Of a DNA stretch of 34,021 bases, positions 22,908-30,961 are shown piece by piece. Within the stretch, counting starts at the first letter, position 1; every line of letters starts with the position of its first letter. Below the pieces are notes generated by a model, which was not told the DNA's origin, did not search any database, and saw nothing but the letters and a program-made list of their open reading frames with translations. Source of the DNA: an uncultured Clostridia bacterium. GTDB lineage: Bacteria > Bacillota > Clostridia > TANB77 > CAG-508. The position numbers and the translations under genes were made by a program. The DNA lies in the NCBI GenBank assembly GCA_944386145.1, contig CALWZZ010000004.1:1-34021 (forward strand), in the 5' to 3' direction.

Positions 22908-23043
22908 ATTGGGGACGGGTGATGATTTTGGGGACGGAGCAAAAAATCATCATTTTATTCAAGAAAAATTTTAGATAAAATATTTTTTAATGATGATTTT
23001 TTGCTCCGTCCCCAAAATCACCCAAAATCATCACCCGTCCACA
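22908..23043. repeat. Second REP-like inverted repeat (GGGGACGG type)
   Basis: The inner arms are exact over 31 bases (22924-22954 with 22989-23019) and include GGGGACGGAGCAAAAAATCA. The outer parts repeat GACGGGTGATGATTTT on both sides, but the right side has an extra 10-base near-duplicate (GGGTGATTTT in the arm's sense). It lies between the methionine gamma-lyase-like gene and the flavoprotein gene. It shares GGGGACG with the element at 21420. Confidence 0.8.
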
Positions 23044-23047
23044 ACCA

Positions 23048-24283
23048 TTATTTTTTCATCTCTTCTATTGCTTTTAATATGCCATATTTTCCATAATCAT
23101 AGGTTAAACCACCTTGCATATAGGCTATATATGGTTCTCTAATTGGTCCATCACAACTAAGTTCAATGGTTGAACCTTCTGTGAAAGTTCCTGCTGCCAT
23201 TATGACTTCATCTTCATATCCACCCATTGGACTTGGCTCTGGAACAACAGATGAATCAATTGGAGACCCTTTTTGAATTCCTTGACAGAATTTTATTAAT
23301 TTTTCAGCTGTTCCTAAATGAATTGTTTGTACTATATCTGCTCTTTCGTCATTATATTTTGGTTCTACTGTATATCCTAATTCTTCTAAAATGGCACTTG
23401 CAAATACGGCTGTTTTAACACTACTTGCTACAACTTGTGGTGCAAAAAATAGTCCTTTTAACAAATTAGTATTTTGATTTAAAGAAGGTCCTATTTCTTT
23501 TCCAATTCCTGGAGCAGTTAATCTTTCTGCACATAGTTTTATTAAATGTGCTTTTCCCACAATATATGCTCCACTTGTGGCAATACCAGCCCCTAAGTTT
23601 TTCATTAATGACCCTACTGCAATATCTGCTCCCACTTCGATTGGTTCTCTATCTTGCACAAATTCTCCATAACAATTATCTACCATGATAATTACTTCTT
23701 TGTTGACTTCTCTTATGGCTTTTATGGCCTTTTCGATTTTTTCTATTGTCAAACTTTCTCTTGTTGAATATCCCCTTGACCTTTGAATTTCGACTAATTT
23801 GATATCTTGCTTTGCTAATCTTTCTTTTATTTTTTCAATATCAAAATCATTATTGACTAATTCAATTTGTTCATAATGAATTCCATAGGCTTTTAATGAA
23901 CTTTCGCTTACTTCTTTTCCAATGCCAATAACGGTTTGCAATGTGTCATATGGTTCCCCTGTTATACTGAGCATAGTTTCATTGGGACGTAATAGTCCTG
24001 AAAGGGTAATTGCTAACGCATGTGTTCCTGAAATAAATTGCGCTCTTACCAAACTATCTTCTGCTTTAAATATTTTGGCATAGATTTCTTCAATTTTGTT
24101 TCTTCCTACTTCGTCAATTCCATACCCTGTTGAAGTTGCTAAATGCATTTCTTGTAAATTACATTCTTGAAATGCTTCAATTACCTTTATACTATTTTTA
24201 CTACATATTTCTTCTATTTTTTTGAATTGTGTTTCTATCTTTTTTTCTATTTTTCTTGATAATCCTATTAATTCTTGGTTCAT
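23048..24283 (-). CDS. Methionine gamma-lyase family PLP protein (YnbB-like)
   Basis: 411 aa, fold type I PLP enzyme of the family first named aluminium resistance protein. FISGTHALAITLSGLLRPNE, LVEIQRSRGYSTRESLT, VDNCYGEFV (cofactor Asp), and GSLMKNLGAGIA with the likely Schiff-base lysine. The C-terminal part (VVPEPSPMGGYEDEVIMAAG, YIAYMQGGLTYDYGK) is family-typical. The reaction is probably a C-S lyase step, but the substrate is not established here. The SD is a G-rich AGGGGG before ATG at 24283. Confidence 0.88.
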   Translation of the reverse strand: MNQELIGLSRKIEKKIETQFKKIEEICSKNSIKVIEAFQECNLQEMHLATSTGYGIDEVGRNKIEEIYAKIFKAEDSLVRAQFISGTHALAITLSGLLRPNETMLSITGEPYDTLQTVIGIGKEVSESSLKAYGIHYEQIELVNNDFDIEKIKERLAKQDIKLVEIQRSRGYSTRESLTIEKIEKAIKAIREVNKEVIIMVDNCYGEFVQDREPIEVGADIAVGSLMKNLGAGIATSGAYIVGKAHLIKLCAERLTAPGIGKEIGPSLNQNTNLLKGLFFAPQVVASSVKTAVFASAILEELGYTVEPKYNDERADIVQTIHLGTAEKLIKFCQGIQKGSPIDSSVVPEPSPMGGYEDEVIMAAGTFTEGSTIELSCDGPIREPYIAYMQGGLTYDYGKYGILKAIEEMKK

Positions 24284-24402
24284 TAAAATTCCCCCTAAAT
24301 ATTAATTTGTTTTTATATGATTATCTTTCGTATTCTATATTTCTTTGACGTATTTATTTTACTACATTTTACCTTTATTCGCAATACTATTTCACGTTTC
24401 TG

Positions 24403-24431
24403 TTTACTTTATGTAACTTTTGTGCTATACT
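24403..24431 (+). promoter_or_regulatory. Promoter of the 65-aa orphan gene
   Basis: TTTACT (24403-24408), 17 bases, TATACT (24426-24431). Transcription would begin near 24438. Confidence 0.55.
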
Positions 24432-24482
24432 ATGTTGGTAACTATGTAACCCCGCATAGACCATAGCATATATGGTCAACAT
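24432..24482 (+). promoter_or_regulatory. Folded leader, possible three-way junction
   Basis: ATGTT (24432-24436) can pair with AACAT (24478-24482). Inside are two hairpins: CTATG/CATAG (24442-24446 with 24455-24459) and a 7-bp GACCATA/TATGGTC (24459-24465 with 24471-24477). The Shine-Dalgarno AAGGAGG follows within about five bases. The outer stem overlaps the likely start site, so only part may be transcribed. No known riboswitch class is recognised. Confidence 0.4.
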
Positions 24483-24499
24483 TAAAAGGAGGATTTTTT

Positions 24500-24697
24500 A
24501 TGACACGGATGGAAAAGCTTGAGTACATAAAAAACTTTTATCCCCAACTTTTTGCTCTAATAGAGCAAAAGGTTCCGCACGCTGTAGAAAACACAGCATA
24601 TATGACGGATAAAGACGCAGTCTATTGCAATGCAATAATTAGAAGCTATTGCATGAGGCGGAATAATCCGAAACTCTTAGACTTTTTGCGTCTTTAA
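24500..24697 (+). CDS. 65-aa orphan protein of unknown function
   Basis: Begins MTRMEKLEYIKNFYPQLFAL and contains IRSYCMRRNNPKLLDFLRL; predicted soluble and helical, with two cysteines. AAGGAGG lies eight to nine bases before the ATG. Codon choice is richer in G and C (ACG, CGG, CCG, GCG/CGT) than the surrounding genes, suggesting separate origin. It is a single-gene unit on the + strand among - strand genes, with its own promoter, a folded leader and a very strong terminator. Not recognised. Confidence 0.65.
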   Translation: MTRMEKLEYIKNFYPQLFALIEQKVPHAVENTAYMTDKDAVYCNAIIRSYCMRRNNPKLLDFLRL

Positions 24698-24745
24698 ATG
24701 AAGAAACGCCCAATATTTTTCAAAATATTGGGCATTTCTTCATTT
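24696..24745. terminator. Strong bidirectional terminator between the orphan gene and rpsR
   Basis: Arms 24696-24719 and 24722-24745 pair over 24 positions with one mismatch. GCCCAATATTTT forms the upper part and AAATGAAGAAA the base, with T-runs on the plus strand. Confidence 0.85.
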
Positions 24746-24756
24746 TATTCTCAAAA

Positions 24757-25035
24757 TTATTTTTGTGTATATGGTAATAAAGCGATATGTCTTGCTCTTT
24801 TAATAGCAATTGTAATATCTCTTTGATGTTTAGCACACATTCCAGTATTTCTTCTTGGTAAGATTTTACCTTTATCACTAATGAATTTTCTTAATTGTTC
24901 TGGATTTTTGTAATCTAAAACAAAGTTCTTATCACTACATAAAACACATACTTTTTTTCTTTGCTTTCTGAATCTTGGATTGTAATCCTCATCATAGTTT
25001 TTATTATTTCTTTTATTTTGTTTTTTATCTGCCAT
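24757..25035 (-). CDS. rpsR: 30S ribosomal protein S18
   Basis: 92 aa. Core [16 protein letters not shown] and [19 protein letters not shown]. The CxxC plus CxxH arrangement marks the zinc-binding (C+) form of S18. The N-terminal 25 residues are basic and disordered, as usual. It binds S6 in the 30S platform. Third gene of rpsF-ssb-rpsR, 23 bases after ssb. Confidence 0.97.
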   Translation of the reverse strand: MADKKQNKRNNKNYDEDYNPRFRKQRKKVCVLCSDKNFVLDYKNPEQLRKFISDKGKILPRRNTGMCAKHQRDITIAIKRARHIALLPYTQK

Positions 25036-25058
25036 TTTCTATTTTCCCCCCTAACAAA

Positions 25059-25490
25059 TTAGAATGGTAGGTCATCACTTGAAGACATTTCAAAATCTGC
25101 TCCCATGCTTCCAGGTGCTGTATTTCCAAATGTATTTTCAAAATTTGTATTATTAGATGTTTCTCCATCTCTTTTACTATCTGCAAAATATGCTTCTTCT
25201 GCTACAACTTCTGTAACATAGTGCTTTTGACCTTGGTCATCATCCCAAGTTCTTGTTTGAATTCTTCCAACAATACCTACTTGTTGACCTTTCTTAAAGT
25301 ATTTACTACAAAATTCTCCTAATTTAGCCCATGCAACAATATTAATAAAATCTGCTTGTCTTTCTTCTCCTTGTCTTACAAATCTTCTATTAACTGCTAG
25401 ACTAAATGAAGATACTAGTGTGTTACTTGTTTGTGTATATCTTGTTTCTGGGTCTCTTGTTAATCTTCCCATTAAAATTACTTTGTTCAT
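25059..25490 (-). CDS. ssb: Single-stranded DNA-binding protein
   Basis: 143 aa. OB fold beginning MNKVILMGRLTRDPETRYTQ, then ADFINIVAWAKLGEF and GIVGRIQTRTWDD. The acidic C-terminal tip SSDDLPF recruits partner proteins. A short Asn/Gly-rich linker lies between. It lies between rpsF and rpsR in the standard bacterial operon. Confidence 0.97.
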   Translation of the reverse strand: MNKVILMGRLTRDPETRYTQTSNTLVSSFSLAVNRRFVRQGEERQADFINIVAWAKLGEFCSKYFKKGQQVGIVGRIQTRTWDDDQGQKHYVTEVVAEEAYFADSKRDGETSNNTNFENTFGNTAPGSMGADFEMSSSDDLPF

Positions 25491-25538
25491 CTCTTATCAC
25501 CTTTCTTTACTTTAAATAAAGGCCCCTTCTTTATTTAA

Positions 25539-25823
25539 TTATTTTTCTACTTTTACAGTAATAAATTTTATAATATCATCTGTAATTCTGTAAACTCTTT
25601 CAAGTTCAGCTATTAATTCTGGTTTTGCTTCAAAGTTGAATAAAAGATATGTAGCTTCTTTGAATTTTTTAATATCATAAGCTAATCTTCTTTTTCCCAT
25701 GTTTTCAACTGATTCCACTTTACCATTTTCATTGATTAGTCCTGTGAATTTTTCTTCTAAAGCTTTTAAACCTGCTTCATCAACATTTGGACTAACAATG
25801 ATAATACTTTCGTATTTGTTCAT
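25539..25823 (-). CDS. rpsF: 30S ribosomal protein S6
   Basis: 94 aa ferredoxin-like fold: MNKYESIIIVSPNVDEAGLK, then VENMGKRRLAYDIKKFKEAT, TYLLFNFEAKPELIAELE and VYRITDDIIKFITVK. First gene of rpsF-ssb-rpsR. The second ATG (25823) is nine bases from GGGAGG and is preferred over 25829, which is only three bases away. Confidence 0.96.
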   Translation of the reverse strand: MNKYESIIIVSPNVDEAGLKALEEKFTGLINENGKVESVENMGKRRLAYDIKKFKEATYLLFNFEAKPELIAELERVYRITDDIIKFITVKVEK

Positions 25824-25850
25824 TATCATTCACCTCCCTATGGATTTATA

Positions 25851-25873
25851 ACCTGCAATTTCTTTTTGCAAGT
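25851..25873 (-). promoter_or_regulatory. rpsF leader hairpin
   Basis: ACTTGCAA (25866-25873) pairs with TTGCAGGT (25851-25858) in the minus-strand RNA, 8 bp with one G-U, about 30 bases before the start codon. Leaders here can bind the S6:S18 complex in other bacteria, but I cannot confirm that motif. The remaining 302-base gap upstream holds a terminator and an inverted repeat; no clear promoter was found. Confidence 0.3.
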
Positions 25874-25944
25874 AGAGATACTTTTATTTTTTTAATAAGA
25901 ACACTTGCTGTACAAAAATTGTAAAAATATTATTCTTTATTAAA

Positions 25945-25980
25945 AAAATAGCTGTATTATCTTTAAAGCACAGCTATTTT
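25945..25980 (-). terminator. Terminator downstream of the 190-aa membrane protein gene
   Basis: AAAATAGCTGT (25945-25955) pairs with ACAGCTATTTT (25970-25980), 11 bp. On the minus strand a T7 run completes it. Confidence 0.75.
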
Positions 25981-26044
25981 ATCATATTTTTTTATTGATT
26001 TCAAGTGTATTTTTTACTTTTTTTATCTAACTAAAACAATTATT

Positions 26045-26122
26045 GTTACAATTCACAGTTTATAGATGAGTTTTAATAAGAATGTTGATATATAAATATT
26101 TTTTTTAACTGTGAATTGTAAC
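26045..26122. repeat. 16-bp perfect inverted repeat
   Basis: GTTACAATTCACAGTT (26045-26060) and its exact complement (26107-26122) enclose 46 AT-rich bases. The right arm ends three bases from the stop codon of the membrane protein gene. No T-run follows the stem on either strand, so it is not a standard terminator. Confidence 0.65.
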
Positions 26123-26125
26123 CAA

Positions 26126-26698
26126 TTATTCTTTATAAAAATCAAATGTCGGATTTTTTTGTTCTTTTGCCTTTTGTACCTCAAACCACTTTGGTGCCAC
26201 AAAGCAATATAAACCTATTAGTATTATACTATATACTACAATATATGCTCTAATCGATTGTACATAATATTCTTCTCGATGCTCTTTCAAATATTTTTGT
26301 AAATTTTCTCCTGCTTTCCTTAAAGTTTCTCTAACTTCATCTATTTGCTTTCTTTCTCTTTCTGTTAAGGTTTCATCATATTGTATTGGCTCGTTAGAAA
26401 ATTGCGTGGATAAACTTTCTTCATATTCTATAATTGATTTTGCAACATCAAAGACATTATATATAATTGTTATTATCATAAATGTAAGTACAATCTTTTT
26501 TACAGTGTCTAAATCTAAATCTTTCCAAAAAATTTTTATTCCCACATATATGATAATACTATTTTTCACTAAATAAATGATATATGCCATCCATTCAGTA
26601 ATCTCTATCTGTGTAAAATGTCGTATCAAACTAATTACTATATTTAAGGCTATATTTAATACAATTAATTTGATAACCCCTACTACAACTTTTTTCAT
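26126..26698 (-). CDS. Multi-pass membrane protein of unknown function
   Basis: 190 aa with about four membrane helices (roughly 5-26, 37-57, 66-86 and 152-171). A charged loop between helices 3 and 4 (TLTERERKQIDEVRETLRKA) is probably a coiled segment. No catalytic motif is visible. It follows the Ca2+-ATPase gene with a 64-base gap and may be cotranscribed. Not recognised. Confidence 0.65.
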   Translation of the reverse strand: MKKVVVGVIKLIVLNIALNIVISLIRHFTQIEITEWMAYIIYLVKNSIIIYVGIKIFWKDLDLDTVKKIVLTFMIITIIYNVFDVAKSIIEYEESLSTQFSNEPIQYDETLTERERKQIDEVRETLRKAGENLQKYLKEHREEYYVQSIRAYIVVYSIILIGLYCFVAPKWFEVQKAKEQKNPTFDFYKE

Positions 26699-26762
26699 TA
26701 TATAATTCCCCTTTTATTTCTTCTATTGGTATTTTATCTCTATTTCTTTTATACGTCAATCT

Positions 26763-29375
26763 TTACATCTTAGAAATTTGAATTTCTTTAGCAAATGTCT
26801 TCTTTTGACTTTTTGTATTCATTTTATTTATTTTTTTCTGTAATTCTATAATTGGAATTGGCAATAGTGAAATTGCTAATGTAATAAGCCATTGTGTCGA
26901 ATTCAAACTTACCACATCAAATATATTTGCTAAAGCAGGAATTACGACCACAATTGTCTGTACAAAAAGTCCTAAAACAAAGCTTCCTATTAAAAATTTA
27001 TTCTCCAATATTCCAATTTTGAAGATTGATTTTTCACTTTTTATATTAAAGCTGTGGACAAGTTCCAACAAGCCCATACTAATAAAAGCCATTGTCCTTC
27101 CAACTTCTACACCATAATATTTATTTCCAATACTAAAGGCAATTAATGTAAGCATTCCCAACATAATACCTTCTAATATGATTTTGCTCCATAAGCCATC
27201 TGCAAAAATACCTTTTTTTGAATCTACAGGTTTTCTTTCCATGATGTCTTTTTCTGGTGGTTCTAAACCAATCGCAATTGCAGGTAGCGAGTCTGTTACC
27301 AAATTAATCCAAAGCAATTGTATAGCCAATAATGGAGATTGAAGACCTAGTACTAATCCCATAAAGATGGTTACGATTTCTCCTATATTTGTGGCAATTA
27401 AAAAGTGAATGGCTTTTCTGATATTATCATAGATATTTCTTCCCTGTTTTACTGCGTCTACAATGGTTACAAAATTATCATCTACTAAAATCATATCTGC
27501 TGCATTTTTAGCAACATCTGTCCCACCTTTTCCCATAGCAATTCCAATATCTGCACTTTTTAAAGCTGGACTATCATTAACCCCATCTCCTGTCATAGCA
27601 ACAACTGCCCCATTTTTTTGCCATGCCTTTACAATTCTTACTTTATGTTCTGGGGTTACCCTTGCAAATACTGTATAATTTTGAATTTCTTTTTCTAATG
27701 TTTCTTGTTTTAATTTATCTAATTCTTCCCCTGTAATGGCTTTGTCTCTTTTTGTATATATTCCAATTTTTTCTGCGATTGCTTTTGCTGTTGCAATATG
27801 GTCTCCTGTTATCATAACTGTTTTGATACCTGCCTTTTTACAGGTTTCTACTGCTTCCTTAACACCTTCTCTTGGTGGGTCTATCATTCCAATTAGTCCT
27901 ACAAATTTTAATTGATTTTCTACAGTTTCACTACTTATTTTATTTGGCAAACTTTCTATATCCTTATATGCCACACTGATAACTCGTAAAGCTTTATTTG
28001 CCATTTTTTCATTCTCTCTTAAAATTTTTTCCTTCTGTATTCCTATACATCTATTTAATAAAACATCTGGAGCCCCTTTGGTAATTACTCTATACTTTCC
28101 ATTTTCTAATTTGTGAATTGTTGTCATCATTTTTCTTGTAGAATCAAATGGAATTTCATTCACTCTTGGCATGGATTGATATAACTTCATTTTGTCCAAT
28201 TGATTCTTATATGCCACTTCCACCAATGCCATCTCTGTTGGCTCTCCTACAACTTCTACTTTTCCATTATTATTTTCTATTTTGCTATCTGTGCACATAG
28301 TCGCAAGTTCCATTGCAAAGTTCGGATTTTCTGCTTTGATTTCTACCACTTTCATCTTATTTTGTGTCAATGTTCCTGTTTTGTCAGAACAGATGACATT
28401 ACTACTTCCTAATGTTTCCACTGCTGGCAATTTTCTTATAATACTATTTCGTTTTGCCATTTTGGTAACACCTAATGATAGCATAATCGTAACAATTGCT
28501 GGTAAACCTTCTGGTATTGCTGCCACAGCTAATCCCACAGAAGTCATAAACATTTCCATTGGTGGTATTTTTTTGATAATTCCTATTACAAAAATTACTA
28601 AACAAATGATTAAGCAAATAACCCCTAATATTTTTCCTACTTGATTTAATTTCTTTTGTATTGGTGTTTCTGGTGCTTCACTTTCAATAAGCATATTGGC
28701 GATTTTGCCCACCTTCGTGTCCATTCCAATTTCTGTTACCACTACTTTTGCATGTCCATTAACGACAGTACTTCCCATAAATACCATATTGACAATATCA
28801 CCTAGTGGTATACCTTTTTTACAAATTATATTTCCATCTTTTTCTACTGCTTCTGTCTCTCCTGTCAAACTAGATTCTTCTACTTTTAGATTAAAGTTTT
28901 CTATAATCCTGCCATCTGCTGGTACACGATTTCCTGCTTCTAAAATGACAATATCTCCTACTGTTAAAGTTTCTGAAGGAATTTCAATTTCTTTTCCATC
29001 TCTGATAACCTTAGACATCTGTGGTGTCATCTTTTTTAGGCTTTCAATCGATTTTTCTGCCTTTGCCTCTTGTAAAACGCCCATAATGGCATTTAATACC
29101 ACAATGGCTATGATAATAATAGAATCAATATAGTCATTTTCTCCCTGATACCAGGATATTCCTGCTGATACAATAGACGCTATAATTAAAATAATAATCA
29201 TGAAATCATTAAACTGCTTTAAAAATTTAATAATAATTCCCTCTTTTTTGCTATTTTCCAATTCATTTTTGCCATATTGGTTTTGCCTTTTTAAAACTTC
29301 ATCTGTGTTTAATCCTTTGATAAAATTCGTATTTAGTTTTCTTTCAACTTCTTCTTTTCTAAGTGTTTCCCACAT
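26763..29375 (-). CDS. P-type Ca2+-transporting ATPase (P2A, SERCA-like)
   Basis: 870 aa. Pumps Ca2+ out of the cytoplasm using ATP. Actuator motif SLTGETEAVEK, phosphorylation site ICSDKTGTLTQNKM, nucleotide domain VITKGAPDVLLNRC, and hinge VAMTGDGVNDSPALKSADIG. Ion-site residues match SERCA: AAIPEGLPA in M4, ATNIGEIV in M5 (Asn and Glu), and NLVTDSLPAIAIG in M6 (Asn, Thr, Asp). The N-terminal cation-ATPase domain contains TDEVLKRQNQYGKNEL. ATG at 29375 follows AAGGAGAGG; the in-frame start at 29408 is upstream of that SD. Confidence 0.93.
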   Translation of the reverse strand: MWETLRKEEVERKLNTNFIKGLNTDEVLKRQNQYGKNELENSKKEGIIIKFLKQFNDFMIIILIIASIVSAGISWYQGENDYIDSIIIIAIVVLNAIMGVLQEAKAEKSIESLKKMTPQMSKVIRDGKEIEIPSETLTVGDIVILEAGNRVPADGRIIENFNLKVEESSLTGETEAVEKDGNIICKKGIPLGDIVNMVFMGSTVVNGHAKVVVTEIGMDTKVGKIANMLIESEAPETPIQKKLNQVGKILGVICLIICLVIFVIGIIKKIPPMEMFMTSVGLAVAAIPEGLPAIVTIMLSLGVTKMAKRNSIIRKLPAVETLGSSNVICSDKTGTLTQNKMKVVEIKAENPNFAMELATMCTDSKIENNNGKVEVVGEPTEMALVEVAYKNQLDKMKLYQSMPRVNEIPFDSTRKMMTTIHKLENGKYRVITKGAPDVLLNRCIGIQKEKILRENEKMANKALRVISVAYKDIESLPNKISSETVENQLKFVGLIGMIDPPREGVKEAVETCKKAGIKTVMITGDHIATAKAIAEKIGIYTKRDKAITGEELDKLKQETLEKEIQNYTVFARVTPEHKVRIVKAWQKNGAVVAMTGDGVNDSPALKSADIGIAMGKGGTDVAKNAADMILVDDNFVTIVDAVKQGRNIYDNIRKAIHFLIATNIGEIVTIFMGLVLGLQSPLLAIQLLWINLVTDSLPAIAIGLEPPEKDIMERKPVDSKKGIFADGLWSKIILEGIMLGMLTLIAFSIGNKYYGVEVGRTMAFISMGLLELVHSFNIKSEKSIFKIGILENKFLIGSFVLGLFVQTIVVVIPALANIFDVVSLNSTQWLITLAISLLPIPIIELQKKINKMNTKSQKKTFAKEIQISKM

Positions 29376-29590
29376 ATTCTTCCTCTCCTTTGTGTTTTGA
29401 ATGGACATTTATCTTGTCCTTTTTCTAACTAATTCTATTCGCATAAATAATTTTTATGACTACTTTTATATATTAATAAAGAAAAGTTACTTTTTGAAAA
29501 ACACCATTTTTTGACTTTGTTCATATGTTATCATTAGAAACTTTATAAACATAACAACTTAAATTTACATTTTGAACGGAGGTTTTATAT

Positions 29591-30250
29591 GTGTTATTAA
29601 ACTGCATTATTTTAGCAATTTCTAGTAGTATAGATTCCCTTGGAATTGGTATTACATATGGAATAAAAAATACCAAAATTACACGTTTTGCAAAATATAT
29701 TTTATTTATCATTTCTTTTACCATTTCTACAATTTCTATTTATTTTGGAAATCTATTAAAATATATTTTTCCAGATTTACTCATTCATTACTTGGGTAGT
29801 TTTATTTTGATTGTAATGGGACTTTTTATATGTTTTCAGGCGTTAAGATTTAAACAAAAATCGAAATCAAATGATAAATTAGATTTAAAATTATGCGATA
29901 CAGAAAAAATTTATTCTTTTTTTATTAAGTGTTTAGGTATTACTATAAAAATTATCAAAAATCCAAGTTCCTCTGATTTTGATAAATCCAACACCATTGA
30001 CTCAAAAGAAGCTTTATTTTTAGGATTAGCACTATCTCTTGATAGTTTCTGTATTGGAATAGGTTTTAGTATGCTTAATACATTTTCTATCCTATTTCCA
30101 TTATTTATTAGTTGTTTTCAATTGTTTTTCTTGAATTTTGGAATTTATTGTGGAAAGAAACTGTATTCTTTTAGTAAATTACCTGATAATATTTGGTCAA
30201 CTATTTCTGGTATTTTACTAATTGTTATTGGGCTTTGTAAAATGATTTGA
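29591..30250 (+). CDS. ytaF: YtaF-like sporulation membrane protein (MntP family)
   Basis: 219 aa with about six membrane helices in two related halves. Each half has the MntP/YtaF acidic motif: AISSSIDSLGIGITYGIKN near the N terminus and LGLALSLDSFCIGIGFSML in the second half. YtaF is a sporulation-associated relative of the manganese exporter MntP; transport is likely but unproved. The start is GTG at 29591, eight bases after GGAGG (29578-29582). The overlapping ATG at 29589 is out of frame and stops after three codons. It is divergent from the Ca2+-ATPase gene. In the 215-base gap I see no promoter I trust. Confidence 0.8.
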   Translation: MLLNCIILAISSSIDSLGIGITYGIKNTKITRFAKYILFIISFTISTISIYFGNLLKYIFPDLLIHYLGSFILIVMGLFICFQALRFKQKSKSNDKLDLKLCDTEKIYSFFIKCLGITIKIIKNPSSSDFDKSNTIDSKEALFLGLALSLDSFCIGIGFSMLNTFSILFPLFISCFQLFFLNFGIYCGKKLYSFSKLPDNIWSTISGILLIVIGLCKMI

Positions 30251-30326
30251 TAATTATCTATTATTATTTGCTATTATTCACATAAAGACCATAGTAAAAT
30301 TATCATATTTTATTTCTATATTTTCA

Positions 30327-30355
30327 TTGCTTTATGAAATAAACCGTGATAGAAT
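30327..30355 (+). promoter_or_regulatory. Promoter of the 141-aa orphan gene
   Basis: TTGCTT (30327-30332), 17 bases, TAGAAT (30350-30355). Start near 30362 gives a leader of about 94 nt. Confidence 0.5.
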
Positions 30356-30375
30356 ACCATTAAGTAACAAGTGTA

Positions 30376-30441
30376 ATAGTCACGAATTGTGACCTATGAA
30401 GTCTATTATGCCAATATTTGCATAATAGTTGCCTTATGGCA
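30376..30441 (+). promoter_or_regulatory. Leader with three consecutive hairpins
   Basis: Hairpin 1: GTCAC-GAATT-GTGAC (30379-30393), extended by ATAG/CTAT with a bulge. Hairpin 2: CTATTATGC/GCATAATAG (30403-30411 with 30420-30428), 9 bp perfect. Hairpin 3: TGCC/GGCA (30430-30441), which ends just before the Shine-Dalgarno AAAGGAG (30443-30449). Confidence 0.5.
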
Positions 30442-30455
30442 GAAAGGAGTATATT

Positions 30456-30881
30456 ATGCAACCTTTGAAAAATCTTTCTTACAAGGAAAAACGGCAAAAG
30501 CTGATAACCGAAATCACCAAAAAGTCATCTGGTGCTCTAAAAGAATCAGAAGTTTCTACTATCGTAAGTCAATTAAATGTAAATGTTCCCTACTTACTGG
30601 AACGTGCACATTCTTACGAGGAAATCAAGAAACAATTAACATTAAAACAGTTTTCTCCAGACGACTTAATCCCCTATACCTTCTATACCAAAGAGTATGG
30701 AAAAATTCTATTAGGAACTGCTAGTTTTGGATTGATGGAAAATGGATTGCTTGTTGCCCCTCCAATTTTAAAGAAACGGCAAAAATTAGTAATCTTAATC
30801 GATCAACATCGGTTTTGTTCCTATGAAGGAATTTGTAATAAACTAGGAAAAACACTTAAGATTGTCATGTATATTCCCTAA
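30456..30881 (+). CDS. 141-aa orphan protein of unknown function
   Basis: Begins MQPLKNLSYKEKRQKLITEI; the N-terminal half is helical and basic. The C-terminal half is beta-rich: TFYTKEYGKILLGTASFGLM, NGLLVAPPILKKRQKLVILI, KLGKTLKIVMYIP. No membrane segment or known catalytic motif. The ATG follows AAAGGAG. It is richer in C-ending codons than its neighbours. Like the 65-aa gene at 24500, it is a lone + strand unit with its own promoter, hairpin-rich leader and strong terminator. Not recognised. Confidence 0.65.
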   Translation: MQPLKNLSYKEKRQKLITEITKKSSGALKESEVSTIVSQLNVNVPYLLERAHSYEEIKKQLTLKQFSPDDLIPYTFYTKEYGKILLGTASFGLMENGLLVAPPILKKRQKLVILIDQHRFCSYEGICNKLGKTLKIVMYIP

Positions 30882-30920
30882 ATCAAAGATATTAGTTTCT
30901 GACTAATCTATCTTTATCCC

Positions 30921-30950
30921 AAAACGCGAAGGTGGCAACCTTCGCGTTTT
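30921..30950. terminator. Strong terminator between the orphan gene and smc
   Basis: AAAACGCGAAGGT (30921-30933) pairs with ACCTTCGCGTTTT (30938-30950), 13 bp with a GGCA loop, with T-runs for the plus strand. It can also serve the end of smc. A weaker bulged hairpin (AAAGATA to TATCTTT) lies just before it. Confidence 0.85.
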
Positions 30951-30961
30951 TGTTTTAAAAA

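Noticed and set aside
24500..24697. 65-aa gene as a third type I toxin
   Set aside because: The peptide is polar and basic with no membrane helix, and no convergent RNA promoter is present.
29589..29600. ATG at 29589 as the ytaF start
   Set aside because: It is out of frame with the protein and reaches a stop after three codons; the GTG at 29591 is in frame with good SD spacing.
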